Positions 24,078 to 35,992 of a stretch of 64,000 nt of DNA are shown here, in pieces. Each line of letters starts with the position of its first letter. Position 1 is the first letter of the stretch. The notes beneath the pieces are model-generated. The model ran no database searches, had not been told where the DNA came from, and saw only the letters and a list, made by a program, of their open reading frames with translations. The DNA is from Halichoerus grypus. Lineage: Eukaryota; Chordata; Mammalia; Carnivora; Phocidae. The position numbers and the translations under genes were made by a program. The DNA lies in contig NC_135721.1 of NCBI RefSeq assembly GCF_964656455.1, forward strand, positions 52,211,530 to 52,275,529. Direction: 5' to 3'.

Positions 24078-24904
24078 TCAATACAATGTTTCTAGTTTTG
24101 ATGACAAGCATTTGTCTTATTTCTTGTCTTAAGAGGAATGTTTTCATTGTTTTACACGATACAGTAGTTTTTTTTTTAAATAATCTTAGATTAATAAAGT
24201 TTCTTTTGATTTTAAATCTTCTGAGAATTATTTATTATGAATTTTGCTCCTATTGAGATACATCATAAGATTGTTGTCTTTTGATCTTTCAATGTGGCAA
24301 ATTACATTATTAATTTCCTAATATCAAACCAGCTTGCATTACTAGGAAAAATCCAACATGGTCGTGCTATATTCAATCTTTTCTACGCTTTGCTCAATTG
24401 ATTTGCTATAATTTTGTTAAGACATTTTGCATCAATATTCATACCAGAGATTGTCCTGTACTTTTCTTTTCTCATACAATCCCTGTCAGGTTTTGGAATC
24501 AAGTTCACAGTATTCTCATGAAATGAGTTGGAGAGTGCTCCCCCTGCTCCCCGGCCCTTGCCAACCCCCACCCATACATTTGAATAGTTTTATAAGATTA
24601 GAATAATCTGTATTTTCAAGTTTTGTTAAATCTCAGTATAAAAACCACCTTGGCCTGGAATTTTCTAGTGTAAAAATTTTAAACTTCTGAACCATTTCCA
24701 TTACTGGTTATAGAATTATTCAGGCTCTATATTTCTTCTCAAGTGAGCTTTGGTAGGTTTTTTCTTTAGAAATTCAATTCACTTAGGCTTTCAAATTTAT
24801 TGATACAGCGTTGTTCACAACATCATTTTATTAGCATCTTAGTATCTGTGGCATCTATAGCTTAGTATCTTTTTGTTTGTTTCTAGCGTTGATGGTGATT
24901 TATC

Positions 24905-25215
24905 TTAAAAATTAATTAATTAATTAAAAAATTTGTAGTTGACACACAATGTGACATTAGGTGCCTAACATAGTGATTTGACAAGTTTTTACATTATGCT
25001 TTGTTCACAGGTGCAGCTACCATCTATCCCGTTACAATGTTACTACAGTATCACTGTCTTCCTTACACTATGCCTTTTATTCCTGTGACTTCTTCATTCC
25101 ATAACCGGAAGCCTGTACCTCCTGCTACCTTTCTCCTATGTTGCCCAATGCCCCAGCCTCCTCCCTTCTGGCAACCACCAGTTTGTTCTCTGTAGTTATA
25201 GATCTAATTCTGCTT
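24905..25215 (-). mobile_element. Old antisense L1 3' end
   Basis: Reversed L1 3' UTR (TTTGTAGTTGACACACAATG, GACAAGTTTTTACATTATGC, TGTCTTCCTTACACTATGCC). It sits between two pieces of older L1 ORF2, so it is a nested insertion. Confidence 0.65.
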
Positions 25216-25477
25216 TTTGTTTGTTTATTCATTTGTTTTTGGTTTTATTTTTTTTAGATTCATTCCACTTATTTCTTTTTGGATTTCTGGTCATTTCTAC
25301 CTAAAATTTGCCAATTTTATGCCTTTCCAAAGAACTAAGTTTTGACTTTGTTGAGTCTTACTATCGTATATCTTTTTCTACTTTATTAACTTCTGATATT
25401 GTCAATATTATTTCCTCCCTCCTATTTATTTTGGATATTTTATGCTTTTCCCTCATTTTTAGAGTTGAATTTTAAAA

Positions 25478-25683
25478 TATTTTTTTATAGATTATTTATT
25501 TATTTATTTGACAGAGGGAGAGAGAGAGATAGCGAGAGAGGGAGCACAAGCAGGGGGAGTGGGAGAGGGAGAAACAAGCTTCCTACCAAGCAGGGAGCCC
25601 GACTCGGGGCTCGGTCCCAGGACCCTGGGATCATGACCTGAGCCGAAGGCAGATGTCCAACGACTGAGCCACCCAGACGCCCC
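25478..25683 (-). mobile_element. Carnivore tRNA-derived SINE
   Basis: Full-length antisense copy flanked by A[G/A]AGTTGAATTTT near 25,461 and 25,684. The older 'GACAGAGGGAGAGAG' tail variant is present. Confidence 0.93.
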
Positions 25684-26249
25684 AAAGTTGAATTTTTGAT
25701 TCAATTTTCAACCTTTCTTTTTTTATGAAATGAACGTTCAGAGTATAAATTTTCCTCTATCCATTGCTATAGTTGCCACTCATAAGATTTTGTCATGTAG
25801 TGTTTTCATTATTGCCCAGTTTTAAATGCATTCCACTTTCATCATGAATTCTTCTTTGGCTCATGTGTTATTTAGAAATATGCTGCCTACTTTCAAAACA
25901 AATACAACTATCTTGTTTTATTTAGGAGTGAATATTTGTTCTCTTAATTAACTTGAAGGCAGAAAAATGTGTTCTTTGTGATGCCAATCATTTGAAATTT
26001 TTTGAGATCTGATTTGTGCCTTAGCATGTGATCAGTATTTGTAAATGTTCCACACATACTTAAGAATAATATGCATTCTGAAGTGTTGTAATTGTGTTCA
26101 TTAAAATAAGCTTCTAAAATAAGCCTGTTAGTTGTGTCAAATGTTTTTATATTCTTAGCTGCTTCATCTATAATTTATTGAAAGATATGTGTTAAAATCT
26201 TTAACTAAGACAGTGAGATTATTAAATTCTCCTGTAATTCTTACAATTT

Positions 26250-26317
26250 TTCCTTAATATATATATGTATATGTGTATATATATATATATTTATTTAAAG
26301 ATTTTATTTATTTATGA

Positions 26318-26354
<37 letters not shown>

Positions 26355-26486
26355 TGAGTGGGGGAGGGGCAGAGGGAGAGGGAGAAGCAGACTCCCCGCT
26401 GAGCAGGGAGCCCAATGCGGGGCTTGATCCCAGGACCCTGAGATCATGACCTGAGCAGAAGGTAGATGCTTAACTGACTGAGCAAT
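26250..26486 (-). mobile_element. Carnivore SINE preceded by (TA)n microsatellite
   Basis: A TATATA microsatellite at about 26,258-26,290 adjoins the SINE tail. The body includes a long (GA)n run at 26,321-26,351. The head ends early at CTGACTGAGCAATA, so the first bases of the tRNA-like part are lost. Confidence 0.88.
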
Positions 26487-26570
26487 ATATTTTGATAGGA
26501 GTATATAATCTAGAATTTTTGTGTCTTCCTAGTGAATTTAATTTCTTATCCTGAAATAGTGACTAGATAA

Positions 26571-27729
26571 TTCTTCTAAGAAACATGGGATTCATCAGTT
26601 CCCAAAAGTCAGTTACATGACGCTGTATCCAGTTTGTGAATCACAGGTTTCTTTCTTTCTCACTGACAGTGATAGGGCAGTATCTAAGGCCTTGATCTTT
26701 GATGGGTTTCCACATTTCATGGCTTCAGGGTATTTTGGAAACTCTACTGCTCTGGTAGTACAGGTCATGTGACTAGCAATGAAATTGCCTCAGGATAAAT
26801 AAAACTATTGTCATTGCTTCCCAATAAGGCCTAATAAATATTGCATTTTTCCAAATGGTGGGAATTGATGTCTTTTTTGTTGTTGTTGCTATGGTTCTTT
26901 AGGGATATCCCATCTGAAGACATTAGAATGGATTAGATATCCTCTTACAGCATCGGGATTTATAAATATGTATGGGAGCATTAAAAAAAATGAACTGAGT
27001 TTCATATTGTCACGCACAACACTTGGAGTCTCTATTTTTTCTGAGATCTTTCTCCTTCAGCAAAGACCTTGTTGTTGCTCCTATGTGCATGTGACTCCAC
27101 TCCCCTGGCAGGTTGTAGGCCCTTGAACCAAACAGGATCAAGGAAACTTAGAATTGGGATTCAAAAGAATGAGATATTACCTCTTGAGCTGGAAAGACAT
27201 ATAAACATGGGAGTTGAGGCTAATATTTTGGTTCAGCCATCTTCAGCCATGAGTATAGATAGAGCCACCTGCAAGAAGGAAAGAAGAGAGAAGCAGAATT
27301 TAAAGAGGAACAGGGAAGAACTAGTAAGTGGCTTCCGGGAGAGAGAAGGAGACTTGGGTCTTGATCTCAATATAGTTCCTGGTTCCAGTCTCTTTGATTT
27401 TCTTGCCCTAAGATTCCTTTAGATACTCCAATATCCTTGCAATAACCTCCCCCCACCCTTTTCCGTTGTAAGCTGCCTTGAGTGGATTTCTGCCCTTGCT
27501 GATCTGAAACGTTACTGTGCCCATCAACTGTGGAGCAGTCTTCGGAGCAGTTGGATTGTCTTGGATTCATTCCCAGAACTGTGGTTAGTAGTACCCAAAG
27601 CATCTGAAGGGCTTCTTTATAAGGGACAGGCCCCAAATACAGGCTAACAGTTGGGTCTAATGCACTCCGACAACTTGCTATCACCACATTGCACTTTTGA
27701 GCCCGTGCATTCCAAATAAGCATCATAAG
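26571..27729. other. Intergenic 3' of GKN1; possible old LTR-like repeat
   Basis: 27,075-27,490 has the feel of an old LTR-type repeat (it ends TAAGCTGCCTTGAGTGGATTTC), but identification is weak. The 117- and 119-codon open frames here overlap on opposite strands and match nothing I know. Confidence 0.35.
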
Positions 27730-30700
27730 GAATTTAGTGCTAAGTAGGTTTATTGAAACTTAAAGAAGCCAAGCATAACTAGCAGAAAACATTTCAGAAT
27801 GACATGATAACAACCATCAGAACCCATATTTTTTTGCATTGACTATTCTGATGACTAAACTCAAAGTGACTTTTTTTTTTTTTAATTCTCCACTGTTATT
27901 CACAGAAGGTAATGTTCAGAATCCAGATTATATCAGCACTGAAGCACTTTTCTGAGGAAAAGAACAGGCTTGCCCCTGGTAAAAAGAAAAGAAGAAACTG
28001 TTATCAATATCTTTTCAAGGACTCTTCTTTTTTTTTTTTAGTGTCACACAGCTTCCAAACTAGCTATGTAGTAATTTCAAGATCAATCTGTCTAACTCTA
28101 TCATCTGTCTAGCTATCCATCTAGATTTAATCAATCAATTCAGAGATCTGGAAAGTTGCTGTTATATTAAGGTAGGTGGATACTTTGTTTTTGTGCAAGT
28201 TATTCTTTGAAAGTGCAGAAATTAAGTGACTGAGCTGTAAAAAGTCAATAAATTCTATTGGCATTCTCTTTTCCCTTAGCAATTCATGTTTTCCTCTAAA
28301 TATATCTTGCAGTAATTCCAGATCCACTCTCGAAAGGCAGTATTTCCCAATGGTGAAGAGCACAGAATCCAAAGCCAGAATGCTTGGGACTGACCCAGAC
28401 AAGAGACTTGTGACCTCTCCCTGTGCCTCAGTTTCCTCATCCAGAAAGAGAGAATAACAATAATTTATCATGTAAGACTGCCGGCAGGAGCTACTAATTT
28501 AACACACTTAAAGCACAAAGCGAGTGCTGAGTGATCGATGTCTTCTGTGGACATGCCCAAGAATAGTCTGACAATTCCAGCAGCAATAACTTGGAGTGCA
28601 CCATTGAAAGGCTACTCACCTTCAATCTCCTCAGCCATGTATGTTGGAATTCCCCTGCACATGCTAGCAACGGGTTTTCCTAACTTGCTCAGGTCCTTGA
28701 CTTCTTCAGGGTTGATTGAGTACATCAGGCCCTTGGGAGGTGGTCCTCCTGGTCCATTACCCTGAAGCTGAGTGTGGAAATGAAGAGAGAGAATGAGTGC
28801 CCAGTCCAGTGGTTTGTTGAATGAGGGCTGGGTACCAGGCCAGCAGGGGCTATTGCTTGGCTACAGTTTTTTTTCATAATCAGCCTCAACCCTGTATATC
28901 TTGGAATTTCTGTGTCCCAAAAGATTTAGCGGATGTGAAACCTCAGCTTCTCATAAAAGCAAAAGTCTGAGGCTAAATTTATTCTGAAGCTTGGACCTCA
29001 TTTGGTCACTTTGTATTTCTTGGATTGAGCTATATAAAAATCAGTTTCTGAGAATGGAGTTGATTTTCTCTACCTGGTCAATGAAAGGTGCCTATTTATC
29101 AGTTATAAACATATGAACTCAAGCAAACATTTTAAAGAGCAATGGGTCTTCTCTCCCCACCCAACTAGGGTTGCCAGGTAAAATACAGGACACTCAGTTA
29201 TATTTGAATTTTAGGTAAACAAACCATTTTTTGGCATAAGTGTGTCCTAAATATTGCATAGGACATACTTAAGCTAAAAAACTATCCATCGTTTATCTGA
29301 GACTCCAACTTAACTGGGTATCCTCTATTTTTGTTTCTAAATCTAATAACCGCAACCCGACTCTTGTGGGCAAATGTACTTGGAGAAGTGGAGACAGCTC
29401 TCATTGGCTTGAGCAGATCTTTGCTCCTCTAACAGGAAAGGCAGGTGGGATCCACAGCACTGAGTGTGGTAGCAGCTCTGTCTTCTCAGGCAATTACCAG
29501 CTCCTCTTCCCTTTTTGTGCTGCACGTTACAACGTACTGTGGTCAAGAGGAAATGACTGTGATCTCATTATTTACTGGCACTCATAAGACCTCCCTTGAG
29601 CCAAATTAAAAAGACTTTTATTTATACCTTCTTTTCCTTGACCAGTGCATCAAGAGTTTGAAGAGAGGGCATGATGTCCTTGTTCATTCTGTGCACAATG
29701 CATTTCTTCTTGCCAAAGAGTCTGGTTGCAGCAAAGTTCTGGTAAAGAAGATGGTAGATAGTAGGAAGTAGGTTCCCTAAGGAGCTTTTCTTACCAAAAA
29801 TCAGTTTGACCAGCAGAGGGAAATGGAACTCCAAGATTATGATGAACTCACATCAGAGCACGGGATCCAGCCCTGTTTTGCAATCGTATCTGTTGCTAAC
29901 ATTTGTAAGGATGGAATACAAACTTCTTGAGGGCAGAGACCTAGAGTCTAACTCGTTGCTTTATCTTCAGGTTCTAGCGTGGAGTCACTCCACATGTCTG
30001 TTTTGCTGAAATAAACTTTAAATTGCTATCACATTTTACTCTCATTTGATCTTCGCAATATTTCAAGGCGACAGGTCAGACAGGGATTGGTTTTCTAATG
30101 GACCACACGATAAAACTGAAATGATAAAGAGTTGCCTTTTTCAAAGTGCAAAGTTTGTTAAATAAAAAGCTAGTAATCGCAAAGCAGAGCCAACTGTTGT
30201 TTTGGTTTGGTTTTAGATTTTTGCTTCTCTTACCAATTAGTATTATCATTTACATTTACTTTTTTTTTTTTTTTTTTTTTGAGCTACAGGTGAAATGTCC
30301 ATTTCTGTCTTTTTAGAAGGAAATTGAAGATGGACTGAGATAGGCAACAGTGATATTGTGCAGGTCTCTCCTCATTACAGAGAGTATCTTCAGGGAAGGC
30401 AGAAGGATGTTCATATTTGTCTAACAGTCCCACAATCACTTGGACATAGTGGATCCTAATTACTGTTCATGGGTTTGAATTTTAACTCATTGTGGGAAAC
30501 ATTAATAGGGGTTATATCTACTGGGTTACCAAAATAGGCACTTTGACTTACAAGTCTATGCTTATGTACAGTTAGAAATTACTTTATTTTTAACTCTTTT
30601 ATGGTTAGCAGACATTTTTGTTGCTGTTAAAAAAGAAACATCATATTTGTAAAGAATGGAAATTGTATGTTGGCTACCTACAGTATTATAGTCCCAGAGG

Positions 30701-33175
30701 GTATTCCAGGAGTCCCATCCATTGTTATTGTCCACGTTTACCACATTATGCTCATTGTTGACACTCACTGACTGCTGCCCAGTTATACCACTGTTGCTGT
30801 TACCGCCAATGTTGATATCCTGAAATTGATAAGAAATTGACAGTGATTTAATACCACATTTCTTTGCAAATGCATTTTAGTAATGCACTTTAAAAAGTTT
30901 AATACCAGGGCGCCTGGGTGGCTCAGTCGTTAACCATCTGCCTTCCGCTTAGGTTATGGTCCCGGGGTCCTGGGATCGAGCCCCACGTCGGGCTCCCTGC
31001 TTCGTGGGAGGCCTGCTTCTCCCTCTCCCTCTGCCTCTCCTCACTCTGCTCATGCTCTCTCTCTTGTGGTCTCTCTGTCTTTCTCTCTGTCTCTCAAATA
31101 AATAATTAAAATCTTTAAAAACTTTTATAAAAAAATAAAAAGTTTAATACTTACAGTGAAAGCAAGGGCTGGGGTCAGAAAGACTCCAAGAAGTCCAGCG
31201 AAGACAATCTAAAAATCATAAGTAACATTGGTCTACTATCACATGACAAAACAATGTCCTCTTTTTTCTCTACCCAAGCTTATAAAAAATACTAATTTTA
31301 CCACTCTGTTGAGTGGTCTGTCTTTTCTTCTTTGACCTTTGATTTCTTTTCAACCATAGAAAGTTTTCATGATAGTGTAAGATTGTAGGTTAATTACTTG
31401 TAGTAATCATGTTATTGTGGTATATAGTTTTAGAATTATTAATGTAGCCCTTATGAAAAAACTATGCAGTATCAGTATATTGAAGAACACATTTGAAAAT
31501 GAATAGCATACACGATATGAAAATGCATATAGGTTCTGAGAATTATGTCCGAAAATGATTTAATTTTCTTATTTGATCTGGGTTGCTTTCCTTCCTTCAT
31601 AGACCTCCTAATAAAAAAAAGTACTCTTTTGGGGCGCCTGGGTGGCTCAGTCAGTTAAGCGTCTGCCTTTGGCTCAGGTCATGATCCCAGGGTCCTGGAA
31701 TCGAGCCCCGCATCGGGCTCCCTGCTCAGCGGGGAGCCTGCTTCTCCCTCTCCCTCTACTGTTCTGCCTGCTTGTGCTCTCTTACTCTGTCAAATAAATA
31801 AATAAAATCCTTTAAAAAAAAGAAAGTACTCTTTTTATCTAAAAGAAAATTTTTTTTTAAGCAATGGATTAGTAAGCAAGCTGGCAGCTCTGCTGAGATC
31901 CTGAGGGTGAAGAGGTCTGGCTGTCGAGGGTGGTTGGCAGAAAGGACGTCTGCCACTGTCCCAGGGTATCTGGGTTAGTCATTTGTCACTGGGTACATAA
32001 CATTAGTTATCAGAACACAGAGCTTTATGTAGGTGCCCCATTCCGAGTACCTATTCTCATTTCCTTGGCCTGGAAATGAGACAAACCGGTCTGAGATCTG
32101 CCCTGGTGATTCAAGGTAATTCTTTTATTTGCTTTATTTTTCTCCTGATAGTTTAAGAAGGAGGTAAAAATTAGTCTCCTAAATAGTGAGAGGTGGGGGA
32201 AATTTTAGAGATCTACTAGTACAGTGCAGTCCTTTCACATATGAGGAAATTGAGCTTCGGATGTTAAGTAACATGGCCAAGGTTGTATTGGCTAAAATGA
32301 TACCCCTTGTTCTCGGCAGAACTACGAGAGAAACCACATCTGACCTGGGCTCGGAGCTCCTTTTTTTTTTGAACTGTGGTGTTACTAGAACTTATTTCTA
32401 GATAATCATTTTACATTTGCAACTCCGCTCTGAAGCAGAGGCTGCTATAATATAGTGTTTAGTATGTTAAAGCATGAAAATATTTATCGGATGTCTAGCC
32501 CCTCTGCATCTTGTTATAAAGGACACCCAGTACCACCAGTTACTTTGGTGGAATTTTGTGGTCTACCTACCACACTCTCAGCCTTTTATCTGGAGCCACA
32601 GGGGAGATGCTGCACTAGCTTCACGCTTCAGGTGTTGTCATGGATAAATGACTAAGGTCAGGGTTCAAGCAAGCCATTCTTACTTGGAGATCCATTTCAC
32701 AGCAGAAAATGAGACAGTAAGTCTCTCACCCATCTCATTTGATGATCAGCTTTTCATCTTTCCTGAGCATGCTCAGGAGTTTTGGTCAGAAGGGGAATTC
32801 AAGAATGTGGAGAAAGATCAGGCTTTTTCTAGGGCTTAGGGACTCCCTGCTTTGTGACCAGCCCTGAATCAGGAGGACTGGAAGGTAATTTTATTAAGAC
32901 AGCAAGGGATCCAGTGTTCAGACAGCTGTCTGCTCCCAGTATAACTATCATTCTCCACAGAGATGCTTGTAATTGCCATGATTCAATGACACGAAAGGAG
33001 ATTTTTTTAAAACAAATTTTCTATCATGGTGAGATTGTCATAAGAAGCAGCCCCCCCCTTAGCTCAAAATGTTAACAGTCTCTAATGAGAAGATAATAAA
33101 TTCAAAAGGAAAAATCTACTCACTGTGAGCTTCATCTTGGCTTCACCAAAGCAAAAGAGTAGAGAAGGCAGGCAT
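27730..33175 (-). CDS. GKN1: Gastrokine-1 (GKN1), six coding exons
   Basis: GKN1 is a secreted BRICHOS protein of gastric surface mucous cells, linked to mucosal maintenance and lost in gastric tumours. Coding exons in transcript order: 33,135-33,124; 31,208-31,155; 30,819-30,682; 29,738-29,628; 28,767-28,620; 27,975-27,896. All introns are GT-AG and the total is 180 residues. Residues 1-20 form a signal peptide (MKLTIVFAGLLGVFLTPALA). An Asn-rich linker with NNEHNV and DNNNGWDSW follows, then the BRICHOS domain at about 55-150 with the conserved Cys81/Cys142 pair; Cys165 and Cys179 sit in the C-terminal strand. The exon 4 donor (GTATAA) is weak but fits the reading frame. Codon 181 is TAA, so the protein ends five residues before the 185-residue human form. 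The start is set by the AAGATGA context, exon phase and the signal peptide. Family identity is beyond doubt; splice sites are by inspection. Confidence 0.95.
27749..27754 (-). terminator. GKN1: GKN1 polyadenylation signal
   Basis: AATAAA on the minus strand, about 145 nt after the stop. Cleavage is expected near 27,730. An A-rich stretch lies between the stop and the signal. Confidence 0.8.
28355..28530 (+). repeat. MIR SINE in GKN1 intron 5
   Basis: The MIR pattern is clear: GGTGAAGAGCACAGAATCCA, CTTGTGACCTCTCCCTGTGC, CTCAGTTTCCTCATCCAG. It is antisense to GKN1. Confidence 0.8.
29905..30040 (+). repeat. L2-like fragment in GKN1 intron 3
   Basis: An L2 3'-end phrase is present: AATACAAACTTCTTGAGGGC followed by AGAGACC. 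Short and diverged. A T run at about 30,261-30,282 further along the intron is a separate simple repeat. Confidence 0.5.
30906..31135 (+). mobile_element. Carnivore SINE next to GKN1 exon 2 donor
   Basis: A full-length SINE, antisense to GKN1, sits in intron 2 between two copies of a perfect 15-bp duplication TAAAAAGTTTAATAC (30,891-30,905 and 31,136-31,150). The right copy starts at intron position +5, so the SINE tail begins 19 nt downstream of the exon 2 splice donor (31,154). Without the SINE and one duplicate, the intron would be about 90 nt instead of 335. Confidence 0.95.
31631..31822 (+). mobile_element. Carnivore SINE in GKN1 intron 1
   Basis: Plus orientation with the consensus-like head GGCGCCTGGGTGGCTCAGTC. 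A 13-bp duplication AAAGTACTCTTTT lies at 31,618-31,630 and 31,823-31,835. Confidence 0.95.
32195..32400 (-). repeat. MIR SINE in GKN1 intron 1
   Basis: Reversed MIR: CCTTTCACATATGAGGAAAT, then AAGTAACATGGCCAAGG. Confidence 0.65.
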
Positions 33176-33210
33176 GAACTCAGACAAGAACACTTCTCAT
33201 ATTTGTACTT
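33165..33210 (-). promoter_or_regulatory. GKN1: Probable GKN1 core promoter
   Basis: A TATA-like AAATATGA on the minus strand (33,197-33,204) lies about 65 nt before the start codon. That places transcription start near 33,170. The match to a TATA box is imperfect, so this is inference from spacing. Confidence 0.45.
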
Positions 33211-33214
33211 ACCC

Positions 33215-33739
33215 AGCTTTACTCAAACTAGGTGTGACTAGGTTGGGCCAAAGATTTATCTTTCTCCATTTTCCATATCTGTACCATGATCCAGCATACC
33301 AGGAAGCCTTTGGGAATATCGACCTGTTTGTCAAGGCACTTTGACATGGAGCCAAGCTGACTTTCTGTTGAAGATATCACAACAAACTCAATATGGTTTA
33401 TGATAACTTCTGGTCCAACTGCAGCTGTGGGTGTGGGTATTTTACGTATTGGTGTCACTCGGAGTCAGAAGAAGAATAATCCCTAAAGTCAAACAAGACC
33501 GTAGATGAGAAACTCTGGGCACCCTGGGCCTTGCAGATAGCAGCTCCGGTAAGGATGTGGGAATGGTTTCCTCTTCGTACCTTTCTCTGAACCCATCTTG
33601 ATGGTTTAGCTTAGGCAAAATAGGTTCTATTCCCAACTCCCTGCACACCTGCTTCCTTTTCTGCACTCTTGAGCTCTCTCAGTGGTATCACGTACCATAC
33701 ATAGTACACAGAGAGTACCATGCATGCAGCCAGAAAACC
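33215..33739. other. GKN1 5' flank, nothing recognised
   Basis: No gene or clear repeat. This proximal flank is where GKN1 control elements would be expected, but none can be named from sequence alone. Confidence 0.35.
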
Positions 33740-34300
33740 TGGGGGCTGTCTTCAGCAATGTCTTCTCGCCACCACATCAGGGCACTTTCTAAACCTTGTC
33801 ATTTTGTCTCAGAAGGGCCTCTCAACTCTGGTCTTGCCCACAGCTTCTTTTACCAGAACTTTTATAATAGTCATGTGATAGATCACTCTGGTCACCAGTC
33901 TCTCATATTTCAGCACATTTTTCCTAAGGTGATCTTTCTGAAGTACATCTATAAATAAACACGACTCTACTATGCATAGAAATGTTCACTGACAGCCTGC
34001 AGGATGAACTTTAAACTCATTGGAATGGCACAGAGGGTCCTTTATAATAAAGTTTCCAAAGCCTCCCCCTCTGTATCACTCCATGCTATACTCCTATATT
34101 CCAGCCACACCAGAGTTCCTGCTGGAATATTCATGATGTTTCATGCCTCTGTGCCTTTGCGCATGCTGTTGTCCCACCTTGGCGTGGTACCCTCCGCTTT
34201 TCTCTAATTAGTGAACTACTATTCATTTGTCAAGGCCCAGCTTAAATACCACCCCTTCCAACACACCTTTTCTACCTCTCAGGGGGAACTTTCTTTTTTT
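33740..34300 (+). mobile_element. L2 LINE 3' part
   Basis: The L2 C-terminal and 3' text is readable in order: CAGGATGAACTTTAAACTCA, CTATATTCCAGCCACACCAG, CTGTGCCTTTGCGCATGCTG, CAAGGCCCAGCTTAAATACC. A decayed, ancient copy. Confidence 0.8.
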
Positions 34301-35778
34301 TCCTGGAGCTATAAAAGCAATCTCTCCTTTCTTTCACTTCTAGATAACTTAATTTTCAGAAATTATGTCAAAATAATAAAAAAATATTTTCAGCAGAAGC
34401 AGAGAGTAGAAACTGTCACTTGGCCTAACAAGTAAATGCTCAAAACAGTCTTGGAGTTGAATTAAAGTTTTAATTTTTTTCTACTTTCTCCTATACATTG
34501 AACCTACTAAAGCAAATTGCCAAAGAGGAAAACTGTATTTCATTTATCATTGATTCATAAACGTCCTCTTTGGAAGCCTTTCTGAGCTCATGATTATCCT
34601 TTTATTTGTGGATTGGAACTTAGGAGGGGGTTACGTAGTTAAAAAGCTTGATTCACTAGAAACACCTCTTTGAAGAGGTAAGTGGATTAGTATAGCTGTG
34701 ACTACATTTTGTTCATGTTTTTAATGTGTCCACTAATTTCTTGCAAACTTACTCTTTAGCTGCAAAAGATCAATAAGCCTTGGGAGGGGGGTAGACATAT
34801 GTGAAGAGGGCTTCATCTGCTTTAAGAACTGTCACATCACTGCAAAGTCAAAGAAGGAACAGCATGGTGCTTTTAGACCCAGCCATGGGTAGTCACTTTT
34901 GTATATGGATACAGTCTAGCACACTTTTTGCATGTCATACCTTATCAAAGATTCAAAGTTGACATTTTTTCCAGTGGGCCTGTGAAATGCTGGTGTGGAG
35001 GATATTCCAGGAAATAGATTGTAAGATAGATAGATGATAGATAGATGGATAGATAGACAGATAGATAGAGAGATAGAGTTCAGAGTCCAATAATGCCCCT
35101 CTTAAAGATTGACAATTTACATTCGTATGTCGAATGTGCTAAGAAAATCTGTAGGGGAGAAATCTATGTCATGTTGTTTCATCCAGATTCCCCTAAATTT
35201 AATTGACCATAGAACCTGGTTGTTTTTCTTCTCTACCGATTTACTTTTCCTAATGCCTATTAACATCCCTGGGGGGTGCCTTCCTCAGGGAGACTAACAA
35301 TTGTGCTGCTTCTGAGAATACATCCTGGATGTGAAAATCCATTTGGGGAGCTACTGGTTGGAACTAGGGGCCAGGAGACCTAGATTCTGTTCTGCTTCCT
35401 TCTTTATATGAGTTTCTTACCCTCTAGGCCTTAGATTTCCTATAAAAGAGAAGAAATTCCTCCTTTATACAATATTATTTCAGTGGCTCCAAAAATCAGA
35501 AGAACTTTTTCCTCTGTACTTTGTGTGGTATTTATGAATGTGCCAGAGTTGGTGGGGGGCAAGGGGATCAACCCTAACCTCAACCCTTGATTCATCTAAG
35601 GCCAAAAGTCCTAAGGAAGTGTGAGTGAGTCTCTTGTTCCCTCCCACCAATGTTTTGTATGTTTCTTATCCTCCCATGGGAGAAAGAACACGTCAAATTT
35701 TTTGTCACCTCCATAGAACCTAGAATATACTAGCACACACATCATGCTCAATATGCCCATTTTAAAAATAAGAATTGT
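34301..35778. other. Intergenic with (GATA)n microsatellite
   Basis: A GATA/GACA-type array with interruptions spans about 35,019-35,075. The rest has no recognised gene or repeat. Confidence 0.5.
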
Positions 35779-35992
35779 GGGGCGCCGGGGTGGCTCAGTG
35801 GGTTGAGCATCTGACTCTTGGTTTTGGCTCAGGTCATGATCTCAGGCTCTTGAGATTGAGCCCCAGGTCGGTCTCCATGCTCAGCAGGGAGTTTGCTGGA
35901 GATTCTCTCCCTCTGCCCACCGCGCCCCCCCCCCCACTCTCACAAGCATGCTCTCTGTCTCTCTCAAAATAAATAAATAAATCTTTAAAAAA
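35779..35992 (+). mobile_element. Carnivore tRNA-derived SINE
   Basis: Head GGCGCCGGGGTGGCTCAGTG, an internal C run, and an AAATAAATAAATAAATC tail. An imperfect duplication including AGAATTG flanks it. Confidence 0.92.

Larger units (their letters stand above)
22925..24890 (-). mobile_element. Old antisense L1 ORF2 segment
   Basis: This is the reversed middle of L1 ORF2, interrupted by two SINEs. On the minus strand, 24,383-24,571 still shows reverse-transcriptase text (IPKPDRD, then SGMNIDAKCLNKIIANQL). It belongs with the L1 remains on either side. Confidence 0.75.
25250..26570 (-). mobile_element. Old antisense L1 ORF2 5' part
   Basis: Reversed ORF2 endonuclease-side text (TTCCACTTTCATCATGAATT, TATGCATTCTGAAGTGTTG). 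Two SINEs cut it at 25,478 and 26,288. Confidence 0.65.

Noticed and set aside
24383..24571. Second reverse-transcriptase-like frame
   Set aside because: Again an old L1 ORF2 remnant with stops on both sides.
31632..31705. tRNA-like sequence
   Set aside because: The tRNA-like head of the carnivore SINE gives this signal in every copy; none is a true tRNA gene.
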